From Prevotellaceae bacterium (GTDB lineage: Bacteria > Bacteroidota > Bacteroidia > Bacteroidales > UBA932), in contig JAIRNF010000020.1 of the NCBI GenBank assembly GCA_031258195.1, positions 82,610 to 146,609 of the forward strand: 64,000 bases of DNA, written 5' to 3'. Position 1 is the first letter of the stretch; each line of letters begins with the position of its first letter. The notes beneath the pieces were generated by a model. That model was not told the DNA's origin. It searched no databases and saw nothing but the letters and a program-made list of their open reading frames with translations. Positions 17,443 through 27,060 of the stretch are shown here, in pieces. A program made the translations under genes and the position numbers.

Positions 17443-19254
17443 ATGGAGAGTAACGACATACTAAAAAGTAAAGTCGGGTTTTTACCTAGTAGCCCCGGGG
17501 TGTATCAGTTTTTTGATGACACAGGGAAAATTATTTATGTAGGTAAAGCCAAGGATCTTAAAAAACGTGTCTCTACCTATTTTACCTCTCGCACTTACGA
17601 TAACCGCAAGCTAATGGTTATGGTAAGCAAAATAGCCGATATCAAGCATATTGTTGTAGATACAGGGGCTGATGCCTTACTACTTGAAAATAACTTAATT
17701 AAGGAATATCAGCCACGCTATAATGTGCTGCTGAAAGACGATAAAACCTACCCTTGGATTTGCATAAAAAGCGAGCCTTTTCCCCGGGTGTTTTCTACAA
17801 GACGGGTTGTAAAAGACGGGTCAAAATACTTCGGACCATATGCCTCGCTTGTTCTCATGAAAACCTTGCTGGAGTTGGTAAGGCAACTATATCCCCTTCG
17901 CACCTGTAACTTTAACCTTGAGCCCGAAGCCATTGCTAAGGGAAAATATAAAGAATGCCTTGAGTATCATATCGGTAACTGTAAGGCCCCTTGTATTGGT
18001 AAGCAAACGATTGAAGATTATGATCTGAATATCAAAATGATAACTTCTATTATTCGTGGTAATATAGGAGAAGTTATGGAGTTTTTGAAAGAACAAATGA
18101 AGAAAACTGCTGATTTACATCGATTTGAGGATGCGCATAGGCTAAAAATGAAGTACGAAATACTCGAACGTTATCGTTCAAAATCTGTAATTGTCAATCC
18201 TACAATAAATAACGTTGATGTGTTTAGCTTACTGCCCGATACCGGGGTAATGTATGCCAACTTTATGAGGGTAATTTCAGGTGCTATTGTACAATCTCAT
18301 ACGGCTGAGTTAAAGCTTGGTGTTGAGGATAGCAAGGAAAGCCTGCTTAGCTACCTGATCGCGGAAATGTACGAACGTCATCACGGGTTATCAAAAGAGC
18401 TGATTGTACCGTTTATGCCCGACCAGGAGATGGATGGCTACGTTTACACCATCCCGCAGCGAGGAGATAAGCACAAGCTCTTGGAGTTATCGGAGCGTAA
18501 TTCCAAGTTCTATAGAATGGAGCGGTTAAAGCAGCTCGAAAAAGTTAATCCCGAGCAACATAGCATACGTATCCTTACTCAGGTGCAAAAAGATTTACAC
18601 CTCGATCAGCCGCCTGTTCATATGGAATGCTTTGATAACTCTAACATTCGGGGAGCGCATCCTGTGGCTGCGTGTGTTGTATTTAAGAACGCAAAACCCA
18701 GCAAAAAAGACTACCGTCACTTCAACATAAAAACCGTAGAGGGACCGGACGACTTTGCGTCTATGCGAGAAATTATCTACCGTCGTTACAGCCGTATGCT
18801 TACAGAGGGCGACGAGCTGCCGCAACTGATAATTATTGATGGAGGTAAAGGTCAGCTTAGCGCGGTTGTAAGTAGCTTAGAGCTGCTGGGGCTGTATGGA
18901 AAAATACCTGTTATCGGGTTGGCTAAACGGTTGGAAGAGATATACTTTCCGTACGATAGCGTTCCGCTTTTTCTTGATAAAAACTCAGAGAGCCTTAAGC
19001 TTATTATGCGTATGCGCGATGAAGTTCACCGTTTTGGTATAACTTTTCATCGCAACAAGCGTAGCGCAGCCTTTATAAAAAGCGAGCTCACAAACATTCC
19101 GGGAGTGGGAGAAACCACGGCTAAAAAGTTACTAAGCCACTATAAGAGTATTCCGAAGATAGCAAAAGCAAATCTTGAGGAACTGACAAAGTTGGTTGGA
19201 AAGAAAATGGCGGAGAAAGTTGTTGCTTATTTCAAATTAAAAGAAGAGAGATAG
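17443..19254 (+). CDS. uvrC: Excinuclease ABC subunit C
   Basis: A 603-residue protein with complete UvrC architecture: N-terminal GIY-YIG nuclease (SPGVYQFFDDTGKIIYVGKAKDLKKRV), a UVR helix for UvrB binding near 200-235, the RNase H-like 5' nuclease with ECFDNSNIRG and DGGKGQLSA, and a C-terminal helix-hairpin-helix pair (IPGVGETTAKKLLSHY). It makes both cuts around bulky DNA lesions during nucleotide excision repair. It follows ade by 20 bases and probably shares its transcript. A palindromic repeat lies just after the stop. Confidence 0.97.
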   Translation: MESNDILKSKVGFLPSSPGVYQFFDDTGKIIYVGKAKDLKKRVSTYFTSRTYDNRKLMVMVSKIADIKHIVVDTGADALLLENNLIKEYQPRYNVLLKDDKTYPWICIKSEPFPRVFSTRRVVKDGSKYFGPYASLVLMKTLLELVRQLYPLRTCNFNLEPEAIAKGKYKECLEYHIGNCKAPCIGKQTIEDYDLNIKMITSIIRGNIGEVMEFLKEQMKKTADLHRFEDAHRLKMKYEILERYRSKSVIVNPTINNVDVFSLLPDTGVMYANFMRVISGAIVQSHTAELKLGVEDSKESLLSYLIAEMYERHHGLSKELIVPFMPDQEMDGYVYTIPQRGDKHKLLELSERNSKFYRMERLKQLEKVNPEQHSIRILTQVQKDLHLDQPPVHMECFDNSNIRGAHPVAACVVFKNAKPSKKDYRHFNIKTVEGPDDFASMREIIYRRYSRMLTEGDELPQLIIIDGGKGQLSAVVSSLELLGLYGKIPVIGLAKRLEEIYFPYDSVPLFLDKNSESLKLIMRMRDEVHRFGITFHRNKRSAAFIKSELTNIPGVGETTAKKLLSHYKSIPKIAKANLEELTKLVGKKMAEKVVAYFKLKEER

Positions 19255-19270
19255 ATTGCTTCTATTATTG

Positions 19271-19355
19271 CGTCATTTCGAGCATAGCGAGAAATCTGCT
19301 GAATAGAGAAGCAATCCGATGAATAAGTAGATTTCTCGCTATGCTCGAAATGACG
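19271..19355. repeat. Intergenic palindromic repeat, copy C (GCATAGCG type)
   Basis: Two 27-base arms, 19271-19297 and 19329-19355, are perfect reverse complements. The inner part reads AGCATAGCGAGAAATCT, so both arms carry the same variant of the family core. Confidence 0.95.
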
Positions 19356-19458
19356 GAGTGTTTTGCTGACAAATATGTGTACGATTTGGAGATAACGCTT
19401 ATTAAGCAAGGGTAAAATGAATGCCCATGGTAATTTTATATTCATAAACCGGGATGCT

Positions 19459-20611
19459 ATGAATAGGTTTTTACTTATCCTACTCTTCTTGTTAATGTTG
19501 CCTTATACGATATTTTGTCGTAGTAACGATTCTATAATAATCACTAAGTACTATAGCGATACATTAGGATTCGAGCCCTTCCTCTACCTCAGCTTCTTAG
19601 ACTCCATCAGCCCAAAAAAAAGTTTTATTAGGTGGGAGTACAATCGAGCCGGAGATAGCGGTGCGTTAGCAGAGCCACCAATGAAAGATGGTCGCTATCT
19701 GGGGTTTATGAGAGTTGTTGCTCCCAATATTTATACTTACTATATAGCCGCACAAAAGAAGAACGGAAAAATCAAAACATTTTATACCTTGAAAGGAATA
19801 AACAAATTCATTGGAGAAATTGATAATCAATATAATGCGTATTTTTGGCTGTTTTTCTGCAAGGGTAATGTTATCCCAAATTCGCCATCTTACGCCACGT
19901 ATAAAAAAACAAAAGATGGATTTTTAATCCGATAAAAGAGGTATTATAGTACAAACGTTTCTTATGAAGGATATACACCGCCAAAAAATATCGATACATA
20001 TCTTGTTGGGTTTAATAAAACAGTTGTTCTTATTAGAACAGAGCATACGCCGGGATATTATACCGAACGCTCTCATAGACCAATGGCGGTAGTATCTTCT
20101 AAAGTTCTGGAATATACCTTTGATGAAGGCTGTACCTTTTCTGATACCGACAAGCGTGTTTATCCGTGCCTCTATACCGACGAAAAAGATTTATTGAGGC
20201 ATATAGATTCTCGAATAAAATATCCGATTACCCTTATAGAGCAAAATATTACCGGAGTGGCTTATGCCTGCTTTACTATTCAGTCCAACGGCGTAGTGTC
20301 TGATATTGAAATATTACGCTCGCCAGATCCTTTACTGGATAAGGAGCTGGTTAGGGTGTTGGGCGTAATGGCTGGAACTACTATAAAGACAGAAAAGCCT
20401 GGCTTTGCAAAGTTGTCAATGGGAAAAAGACCGTTTTCTGGTTCTCAATTTGGGATGGCTATATAAAAACCAGTTTTTCTTTACTGAAAGAACCCGGACA
20501 GGGGTTATTGATTTAGAAATAGATGATAAAATAAAAAAGGAATTTAAGAAGGCTAATGCTACAGGAAAATTAATTCCGCTAATTCTCGACATTGATAAAA
20601 AGGGGAGCTGA
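19459..20611 (+). pseudogene. Broken secreted protein with TonB C-terminal-like domain
   Basis: The start at 19459 gives a strong signal peptide (MNRFLLILLFLLMLPYTIFC). An in-frame TAA at 19933-19935 interrupts the gene, but the same frame continues through SYEGYTPPKNIDTYLVGF to 20466. That part contains a TonB-C-like block: ITGVAYACFTIQSNGVVSDIEILRSP, the usual pattern of secreted TonB-domain proteins. A frameshift near 20440-20460 follows, and a different frame carries the remaining 50 residues to 20611. The family usually binds or signals in the periplasm; here the gene is decayed. The true parent length is unknown to me. Confidence 0.65.
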
Positions 20612-20663
20612 AATATCTGGAAAAAATTATTAAATACAAGAAGAGCTTAAAATAAATATTCCC

Positions 20664-20700
20664 CGTCATTCCGAGCATAGCGAGAAATTTGCTGAATAGA
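20664..20700. repeat. Single arm of the palindromic repeat, copy D
   Basis: CGTCATTCCGAGCATAGCG begins at 20664 and continues GAGAAATTTGCTGAATAGA, matching the left arm and loop start of copy C. No right arm follows, so this copy is cut in half, exactly where a stray reading frame begins. Confidence 0.8.
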
Positions 20701-20807
20701 ATTACCACACAGCTTTATCCGGCAAAAGTTGGGGTAACGGCTCGGAGTTCTCTCTAAAGGTTGGTAAAATAGGAGATAGCCTAACTCATATATTTCGCGG
20801 CAAATAA
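20700..20807 (+). pseudogene. Gene remnant joined to half a repeat
   Basis: A 35-codon frame without a start codon ends in TAA at 20805-20807. Its translation (NYHTALSGKSWGNGSEFSLK...) looks like real protein rather than random frame. It probably is the 3' end of a lost gene, brought next to the half repeat by a deletion. I do not recognise the family. Confidence 0.4.
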
Positions 20808-20833
20808 GGCTGGGCTTATATTCTTACAAAAAT

Positions 20834-20863
20834 AAAACCCGCTAAATTTCTCTAGCGGGTTTT
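20834..20863. terminator. Hairpin terminator
   Basis: AAAACCCGCTA at 20834-20844 pairs with TAGCGGGTTTT at 20853-20863 over an 8-base loop, with T runs on the plus side and A runs on the other side. It lies after the decayed genes. From 20864 to 21161 I see nothing but AT-rich spacer. Confidence 0.8.
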
Positions 20864-21161
20864 TAAACAGGGGATTACCCTCTTATAAGTAAACCCAAAA
20901 AACTCTCACTACAAAAGTAATAATTTTTTGCGAATTGACAAATCGTATGCTTTATATATAGTTATGGTTTAAATATGAGATTTAAATTAATGATAATTAA
21001 ATATATAGTTATATGTACCTATGTAAAAAAAGTATGAATAATGTAGTTTTAACATTAAAATAATTTTGTCGGTCTTTATTCCCTTTTCTGTAAAACAAAA
21101 TCTAGTAATCAGTATATCAGATTGCTGCAAAATTTGGAATTCGGATATGGTGGAATGTTAA

Positions 21162-21201
21162 AAAATCGGAGGCTGATAGGTTATTGTCAGCCTCCGATTT
21201 T
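21162..21201. terminator. Strong bidirectional terminator, mainly for the porin gene
   Basis: A 15-bp perfect stem (AAAATCGGAGGCTGA at 21162-21176 with TCAGCCTCCGATTTT at 21187-21201) and a 10-base loop. It follows the minus-strand porin gene, with T runs on both strands. Confidence 0.85.
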
Positions 21202-21243
21202 CCTTTGAATATAACAGCAAAATATTGTTAAGTATATTTATTT

Positions 21244-22299
21244 TTAGAATTTTATATATAACTCTATTGTAAGCCTATCCGATAACGGCTTATTTGATGC
21301 CCCTGTAAAGTAACCCGCATATCGGGCATCGTTTTGTATGCCGAGCTTACTACCGCTAAAGAACAGCTTCTCATAGTTAAGCCTTAACTCGGCATTCATT
21401 TTCTTTGGCGCCAGTCCAAAGTTAAGCCCAAAAGTTAGCCGGCTAATATCAAAACCGTTGTCGAACACATTAAAACCCATGGCATCTCCCCGCAAGTTTG
21501 GCTCTACATATTTTAGTAACTTACTGTTACCTATAGGGAAGCTATACGTCCCTTGTAAATAGCTGCCATATAATCGGCTATCTTTTACGCTTACGGAATC
21601 TTTTATAACAAATTCGGTTTCAATTCTATATCTATCTTTTGCATAGCGAAAATCTATGCCATACTGTCTTACACGCTTATCTAGCGTGTCTTTTCTGGTA
21701 TAGCACTTAACGCTACCGCGAAAGCCCTCCATTTCGCCATATATTACTCTTCCTAAAATTGCGGGAGACTCTTGCCAATCTGTTTTATTCGCTCCGGCAC
21801 CGTTAAATAAGCCGGCTTGCAAAGTAATTGGTACCTTCCCGATAAAATTATATTGCGCTAAGGCTCCGATATCTCGCATGCTGGCACCTACGTTAACATA
21901 TTTTCCTATAAGCGGACGGTTAACATAATTGTTGGCTGCTGGTGAAATTACATGATCGTCGCTGAAAGGAAGGGAGAATTGCCCCAGCGAAAAAGAAAAC
22001 CTTGCCGACGGCGTAAATGATGCAGCAGCATCTATCAGATAAACATCTCTTTTATTCGAGTTGCTGCTATATTCAACTTGTACCCTATAGCTAATGTAAG
22101 GCGAGATATTTCCGGACGCACCAAGCCGCATTGAGCGAATATCAAAACGGTTGGTATTATCTTCGAAAGCATACTCCCATTTGGCTTTTACCAAGCCGTT
22201 AATTTTAGGAACATAGCTGAATGATGAGTCGGCTTGCTGGGCAAGCGAAACAAAGGGCAGTAAGATCAATACTGTAAAAACAAGAAAATTCCTTTTCAT
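21244..22299 (-). CDS. Outer-membrane porin of the phosphate-selective OprO/OprP type
   Basis: A 351-residue protein with a signal peptide (cleavage near SLAQ). The mature part follows the porin O/P pattern: FDIRSMRLGASGNISPYISYRVQVEY, then RFSFSLGQFSLPFS and RPLIGKYV, with alternating aromatic strands to the C-terminal ELYIKF, which ends in phenylalanine as outer-membrane barrels do. It should form a diffusion pore. Substrate preference (phosphate, polyphosphate or other) cannot be decided from sequence. It stands alone with its own terminator. Confidence 0.88.
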   Translation of the reverse strand: MKRNFLVFTVLILLPFVSLAQQADSSFSYVPKINGLVKAKWEYAFEDNTNRFDIRSMRLGASGNISPYISYRVQVEYSSNSNKRDVYLIDAAASFTPSARFSFSLGQFSLPFSDDHVISPAANNYVNRPLIGKYVNVGASMRDIGALAQYNFIGKVPITLQAGLFNGAGANKTDWQESPAILGRVIYGEMEGFRGSVKCYTRKDTLDKRVRQYGIDFRYAKDRYRIETEFVIKDSVSVKDSRLYGSYLQGTYSFPIGNSKLLKYVEPNLRGDAMGFNVFDNGFDISRLTFGLNFGLAPKKMNAELRLNYEKLFFSGSKLGIQNDARYAGYFTGASNKPLSDRLTIELYIKF

Positions 22300-22397
22300 T
22301 TAGTTTAGCTGTAAATAATTCGGCGCAAAAATAGGTAAATCTATCGCGATATTCCGAAATATTTGTTACAAATGTTTTTATAAGCTTAATTCACTCC

Positions 22398-22491
22398 CGT
22401 CATTTCGAGCAAAGCGAGAGCAAAGTTAAATTTCTTGAATAAGGAGCGGTACGCTGAAAAGAGCAAATTTCTCGCTTTGCTCGAAATGACG
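22398..22491. repeat. Intergenic palindromic repeat, copy E (GCAAAGCG type)
   Basis: Outer arms of 22 bases (22398-22419 and 22470-22491) are perfect reverse complements, carrying AGCAAAGCGAGA. The inner segment is longer and less symmetric than in copies A and C, with an extra GCAAAGTTAAATT between arm and loop. Confidence 0.92.
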
Positions 22492-22588
22492 AATATATTG
22501 TTAGCTTAGTTCCAAAACATAAAATAATTTCTAAAGCCTTGCTACCTTTGACGGATTATTTTAAACACATAACAGAGCAAATTACCCA

Positions 22589-23797
22589 ATGGCAAGAGCG
22601 GATTTTTTAATTATTGGCGGTGGTGTTATTGGTTTGGCAATAGCCCGAGACCTGATTAACCGTAACCCCGACTATAAAATTACTATTATAGAAAAAGAGC
22701 CTGATGTGGCTTACCACGGCAGTGGTCGCAACAGCGGCGTGCTGCATGCCGGATTTTACTATACAGCCGACTCGTTAAAAGCGCGTTTTACCCGCGACGG
22801 TAACCGACAAATGAGAGAGTATTGCTATGCTAATAATTTGGGAATTAACGAGTGTGCTAAAGTTGTTGTAACAAAAAATGAGAAAGAGTTGGAGTCGCTC
22901 TACGAGCTGGAAAAAAGAGGAAAAGCTAACAGTGTGGATATTAAGCTTATTGATGAAGAAGAACTCAAGGCGATAGATCCCAATGCCAAAACTTTTAAGC
23001 ACGCGCTTTACTCGCCGACAACAGCAACGGTAGATCCGATTGAAGTAAATAAATGTATTCGTGATGAGGTTGTAAGTAAAGGCGTAGAGATTTTTTTCAA
23101 CGAAAAGTATGCTCGGAGAATCGATGATCATACCATTCAAACCGAGTCAGGAAAAAAATACGCCGCCGATAAAATTATAAACGCCGCCGGACTATATGCC
23201 GATAAGGTTGCCAGAGATTTCGGCTTCTCAAAAAGTTATACGATTATTCCGTTTAAGGGGATTTACTTAAAGTATAAGGGAGAAGATAAACGTATTAAAA
23301 CAAATATTTACCCGGTTCCCGATTTGGGAAATCCCTTTCTTGGCGTTCATTATACCATTACTATTGATGGTACTACTAAAATCGGTCCAACTTCTATTCC
23401 TGCTTTTTGGAGGGAGAACTATAAAGGATGGGGTAAGTTTAAGTTCGGAGAGCTGGTAAACATTTTTTCGTGGGAAGCGCTGCTCTTTCTTACCAATGCA
23501 TTTGGTTTTAGAAATCTGGCATTCAGAGAGGTTAAAAAGTACAACCGTAAGCATTTTGTAAATCTTGCCAGAACTATGGTGTATGATATTAATGCAAAAG
23601 GCTTTAAAGAGTGGAGCAAACCGGGAATCAGGGCTCAGCTGTTAAACAAGAAGACCAAGGAGTTGGTTATGGATTTTGTTGTTGAGGGCGATGATAAAAC
23701 TATACATGTACTGAATGCTGTTTCTCCGGCGTTTACCAGCTCATTCCCTTTTGCAAAGTGGGTTGTAGATGAGTATGTTTTAAAAACGAAATCTTAG
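22589..23797 (+). CDS. lhgO: L-2-hydroxyglutarate oxidase (FAD-dependent)
   Basis: A 402-residue flavoprotein of the DAO family. The FAD-binding start is FLIIGGGVIGLAIARDL, followed by the subfamily motif VAYHGSGRNSGVLHAGFYY. The later block KIINAAGLYADKVARDFGF and the substrate region ALYSPTTATVDPIEV also fit LhgO. It oxidises L-2-hydroxyglutarate to 2-oxoglutarate, a metabolite-repair step linked to the respiratory chain. A TACCTTTG box at 22543-22550 is a likely -7 element 39 bases before the start. Other FAD-dependent hydroxyacid oxidases are possible, but LhgO fits best. Confidence 0.88.
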   Translation: MARADFLIIGGGVIGLAIARDLINRNPDYKITIIEKEPDVAYHGSGRNSGVLHAGFYYTADSLKARFTRDGNRQMREYCYANNLGINECAKVVVTKNEKELESLYELEKRGKANSVDIKLIDEEELKAIDPNAKTFKHALYSPTTATVDPIEVNKCIRDEVVSKGVEIFFNEKYARRIDDHTIQTESGKKYAADKIINAAGLYADKVARDFGFSKSYTIIPFKGIYLKYKGEDKRIKTNIYPVPDLGNPFLGVHYTITIDGTTKIGPTSIPAFWRENYKGWGKFKFGELVNIFSWEALLFLTNAFGFRNLAFREVKKYNRKHFVNLARTMVYDINAKGFKEWSKPGIRAQLLNKKTKELVMDFVVEGDDKTIHVLNAVSPAFTSSFPFAKWVVDEYVLKTKS

Positions 23798-23985
23798 TAT
23801 CGTCTTTTTTATCGACTAAGCATTTATAAGTTGTATTTCAGATTATTTAACGCTGCAAGAGGGTTCATTTTGTTTTCGCTTTTTATTTTTTCCTATCTTT
23901 ATAAATGCTATGCTCTTGTTTTTTTACGAAAGGGCTAAAAGGATTTCAAAAATTAAAGTGTTAACAACTAATAAAAGCAGATATC

Positions 23986-24225
23986 ATGAAAAAGATAGCG
24001 TTTGCAATATTGGTTTTTGCTTGCTTCTCGTGTGGATCGATAGCAAAAGTTTCGGATAAAGATGCTGCTCAACAATTTGCGATGGATCAAACACGGTGCG
24101 TTAAGGGTAGCGTTGTGCTGGTTGGTTCTAATAAAACATCTTCTCACACCGATTGGTACTTTACGAGCTGCCAAGGTTCTGTAACCGTTAGACAATCCGA
24201 AGCCGGTTTTAGGCTGATAAGATAA
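23986..24225 (+). CDS. Small lipoprotein, unknown function
   Basis: A 79-residue protein with a lipoprotein signal peptide (lipobox CFSCGS). The mature part has two more cysteines, in QTRCVKGSV and TSCQGSV, that could form a disulfide. I recognise no family. It has its own 188-base upstream region and is followed by a palindromic repeat. Codon use resembles its neighbours. Confidence 0.65.
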   Translation: MKKIAFAILVFACFSCGSIAKVSDKDAAQQFAMDQTRCVKGSVVLVGSNKTSSHTDWYFTSCQGSVTVRQSEAGFRLIR

Positions 24226-24250
24226 ATACAGGGTAATCTGTTGAAATCTT

Positions 24251-24333
24251 CGTCATTTCGACCGAAGGGAGAAATCTACTAAATAGTAGCAATACGTTGA
24301 ATCAACAGATTTCTCCCTTCGGTCGAAATGACG
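24251..24333. repeat. Intergenic palindromic repeat, copy F (CCGAAGGG type)
   Basis: Two 27-base perfect arms at 24251-24277 and 24307-24333, identical in type to copy A but with a longer loop. The rest of the gap to 24531 holds a short stem (AGAATCCG 24434-24441 with CGGATTCT 24454-24461) and nothing else that I can name. Confidence 0.95.
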
Positions 24334-24531
24334 GTGGTTTTTTGGGGAGCATACAATAAAGGCGGTGGAGCGGCTTATAGGTAGATTTTATCGTTACCCG
24401 CTATACCCCTTCGTTTAAATACCTATGACGCAAAGAATCCGGGAATTACTTCTCGGATTCTCTTATTTGTTATCTTTATGGCTTTAAACAATGGTACGAA
24501 GAATAGTAGGTCTGTCTAAAACAGCATAAAG

Positions 24532-27042
24532 ATGAAAGCTATCAAAAAAATTATTCCTTATGTAGCGGCAATAGCATTTTTTTATGTTATTTCAATCGCA
24601 TATTTCTCTCCTTCAATCTTTCAAAATAAGTCGCTTTATCAAAATGATATACGAAAAGGTGTCGCCGGAGGAATCGATTTGTCGGAATATCAAGACCGGA
24701 CAGGCGAGAAAAGTCTTTGGGGAAGCCGTATGTTTTCGGGTATGCCATCTTATCAGATTAGACCCTTCTACGAAAATAGAGATTTCTTAACTCCTGCAAG
24801 ATCGGCGCTCGAAGGGTTCTTGCCTGCTCCTGCCGGCTATCTGTTCGCCTATATGCTGGGCTTCTTTATTTTAATGATAGCTCTGCGAGTCAATCCGTGG
24901 TTATCGATAATCGGTTCCATTGCCTTTGCCTTCTCCACTTACTACCTCATAATAATAGCGGCGGGGCATATCTGGAAAGTTCAGGTTATACAATTTATAC
25001 CGCCCACCTTAGCTGGAATAATATGGGCATACAGGGGTAAGCTGTTGATTGGCGGAATAGCGACTGCTTTATTTTTTACGCTGCAACTGTTCTGTAACCA
25101 TATCCAAATGACCTACTACTTCTTAATGTTTGTCGAGATATTCCTTATCGGTCGTTTCCTTTACGATTACAAAGAAAAACAGCTTAAGCACTTTGCAAAG
25201 GCTACTGTGGTATTGCTTTTTGCCGGTATTATCGGGTTTGGTGCGAACGCTACCAGCCTTATTTTTACCGAAAAGCATACCAAAGAAACTATTCGTGGCG
25301 GTTCTGAGCTTGGCGGCAACTCTGCAGATAAAACTAAAGGACTTGAAAGATCGTACGCTACGGCTTGGAGTTACGGTGTTGGAGAAACGTTTACGCTCCT
25401 CATTCCAAACACCAAGGGTGGCGCTACCGGTGCGCTTGGGCAAGATGAAAAGGAGCTAAACGATGCTATCGAAATGGTGCGAACGAACCATAAGATACCT
25501 AACGATCTAAAAAATCAGGCAGCATCGGAAATTGTTTACTCGGACACCTATTGGGGCGATCAGCCGTTAACTTCTGGTCCTGTTTATGTTGGTGCGCTTG
25601 TTTTGTTTCTCTTCATATTCGGCTTGTTTGTTGTAAAAGGCTATATGAAGCGGGTACTTTTGGTTGGAACCGTATTTTCGATTCTGCTGGCTTGGGGGCA
25701 TAACTTTATGTGGTTTACCAACTTATTCCTCGACTATTTTCCGTACTACAACAAAATGCGTACGGTTTCATCAATTTTAATTGTGGCAGAATTTTGCATT
25801 CCCATCTTGGCTATTCTTGCCTTGGTAAAAATGGTCGAAAAGCCATCTATTATAAAAGAAAATAAAAGAGGACTTTATATTAGCCTCGGTCTTATCGCCG
25901 GATTAGTGCTTATTTTTATTGTTGCACCAAAAGTTTTCTTCAGCTTTTTATCAGACAACGAGGCTGCATACTATGGGTCTATGGCAAAGGGTGGCGCGGG
26001 CTATCCTGTAACCTATAAAGAAATAACCAGCTATATTGAAGCGGTAAGAGTTTCTGTTTTTCGTGCCGATGCTTGGCGAAGCCTATTTATTATTATTATG
26101 GGGCTTGGTTTTATCCGGTTATACTCAAAAAAGAAAATCAACAAAGCTTTGTTTGTAGGTGCGATAGGGGTTATTGTTCTTTTAGATTTGTTCCTCATAA
26201 ATAGGCGTTATTTAAATAACGACAACTTTGTTCCTAAATCGCAAGCAAAGGTTATGTGGGCTATGACTCCTGCCGACACTGAGATTTTGAAAGACAAAGA
26301 CCCGAACTACAGAGTTTTAAATCGTTCTGTTTCTCCTTTCCAGGACGCCAGTACTTCTTACTACCATAAGTCTATAGGTGGCTACCACGGTGCAAAGCTT
26401 CGCCGTTATCAGGATATCATAGAACACTATATGAGCGGCAACATCAACCCGAATATCCTTAATATGCTTAACACAAAGTATGTTATATCGTCTGAAGGTA
26501 AGGCGCGGTTAAACCCTGCGGCGCTTGGTCATGCGTGGTTTGTAGAAGATGTTGAATGGGCGGATAATGCCGATGCGGAAATAGCCTACTTAGAAAACTT
26601 CGATCCGGAACGGATTGCGGTTGTTGACAAACGATTTGCCTCTCAGCTTGAGGGATATATTTCCGGATGGGATAGTACTGCCGTTATTTATCTTGACAAA
26701 TATGAGATAAATGATATTACCTATAAAACAAAAGCAGCCAAAGAACAGTTGGCTGTTTTCCCCGAAATTTACTATGATGATGGGCTAAGTCGTTGGGACG
26801 CTTTTATTGACGGACAGCCTACGCCTGTTATCAGAGCAAACTATATTCTCAGAGCTATACGAGTTCCAGCTGGCGAGCACAACATTCAGCTTGTGTTTAA
26901 ACCGAAAGCATACGACACGTTAGAAGCCGTATCGGTTATCTGTACTGTATTGGTGTTGCTCTCGTTCTTAGGGCTGCTGGTCTTTCTGGTTATTAAAGAA
27001 ATAAAGAAGCCCAAAGAAGATAGCGAAGCAGCAGATTCGTAA
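24532..27042 (+). CDS. YfhO-family multi-membrane-spanning protein
   Basis: An 836-residue membrane protein. Hydrophobic segments cluster at residues 7-27, 95-190, 225-245, 360-400, 440-470, 520-560 and 800-825, with large extracytoplasmic loops. The N-terminal SLYQNDIRKGVAGGIDLSEYQ and the later block SYYHKSIGGYHGAKLRRYQDIIEHY are typical of the YfhO family, a GT-C-like fold thought to glycosylate lipids or polymers. The C-terminal region (YDDGLSRWDAFIDGQ) is the usual soluble domain before a last helix. It is 18 bases before a GT2 gene, so both probably work on a surface glycan. Confidence 0.88.
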   Translation: MKAIKKIIPYVAAIAFFYVISIAYFSPSIFQNKSLYQNDIRKGVAGGIDLSEYQDRTGEKSLWGSRMFSGMPSYQIRPFYENRDFLTPARSALEGFLPAPAGYLFAYMLGFFILMIALRVNPWLSIIGSIAFAFSTYYLIIIAAGHIWKVQVIQFIPPTLAGIIWAYRGKLLIGGIATALFFTLQLFCNHIQMTYYFLMFVEIFLIGRFLYDYKEKQLKHFAKATVVLLFAGIIGFGANATSLIFTEKHTKETIRGGSELGGNSADKTKGLERSYATAWSYGVGETFTLLIPNTKGGATGALGQDEKELNDAIEMVRTNHKIPNDLKNQAASEIVYSDTYWGDQPLTSGPVYVGALVLFLFIFGLFVVKGYMKRVLLVGTVFSILLAWGHNFMWFTNLFLDYFPYYNKMRTVSSILIVAEFCIPILAILALVKMVEKPSIIKENKRGLYISLGLIAGLVLIFIVAPKVFFSFLSDNEAAYYGSMAKGGAGYPVTYKEITSYIEAVRVSVFRADAWRSLFIIIMGLGFIRLYSKKKINKALFVGAIGVIVLLDLFLINRRYLNNDNFVPKSQAKVMWAMTPADTEILKDKDPNYRVLNRSVSPFQDASTSYYHKSIGGYHGAKLRRYQDIIEHYMSGNINPNILNMLNTKYVISSEGKARLNPAALGHAWFVEDVEWADNADAEIAYLENFDPERIAVVDKRFASQLEGYISGWDSTAVIYLDKYEINDITYKTKAAKEQLAVFPEIYYDDGLSRWDAFIDGQPTPVIRANYILRAIRVPAGEHNIQLVFKPKAYDTLEAVSVICTVLVLLSFLGLLVFLVIKEIKKPKEDSEAADS

Positions 27043-27060
27043 GTATAAAACAAAGTAGAA

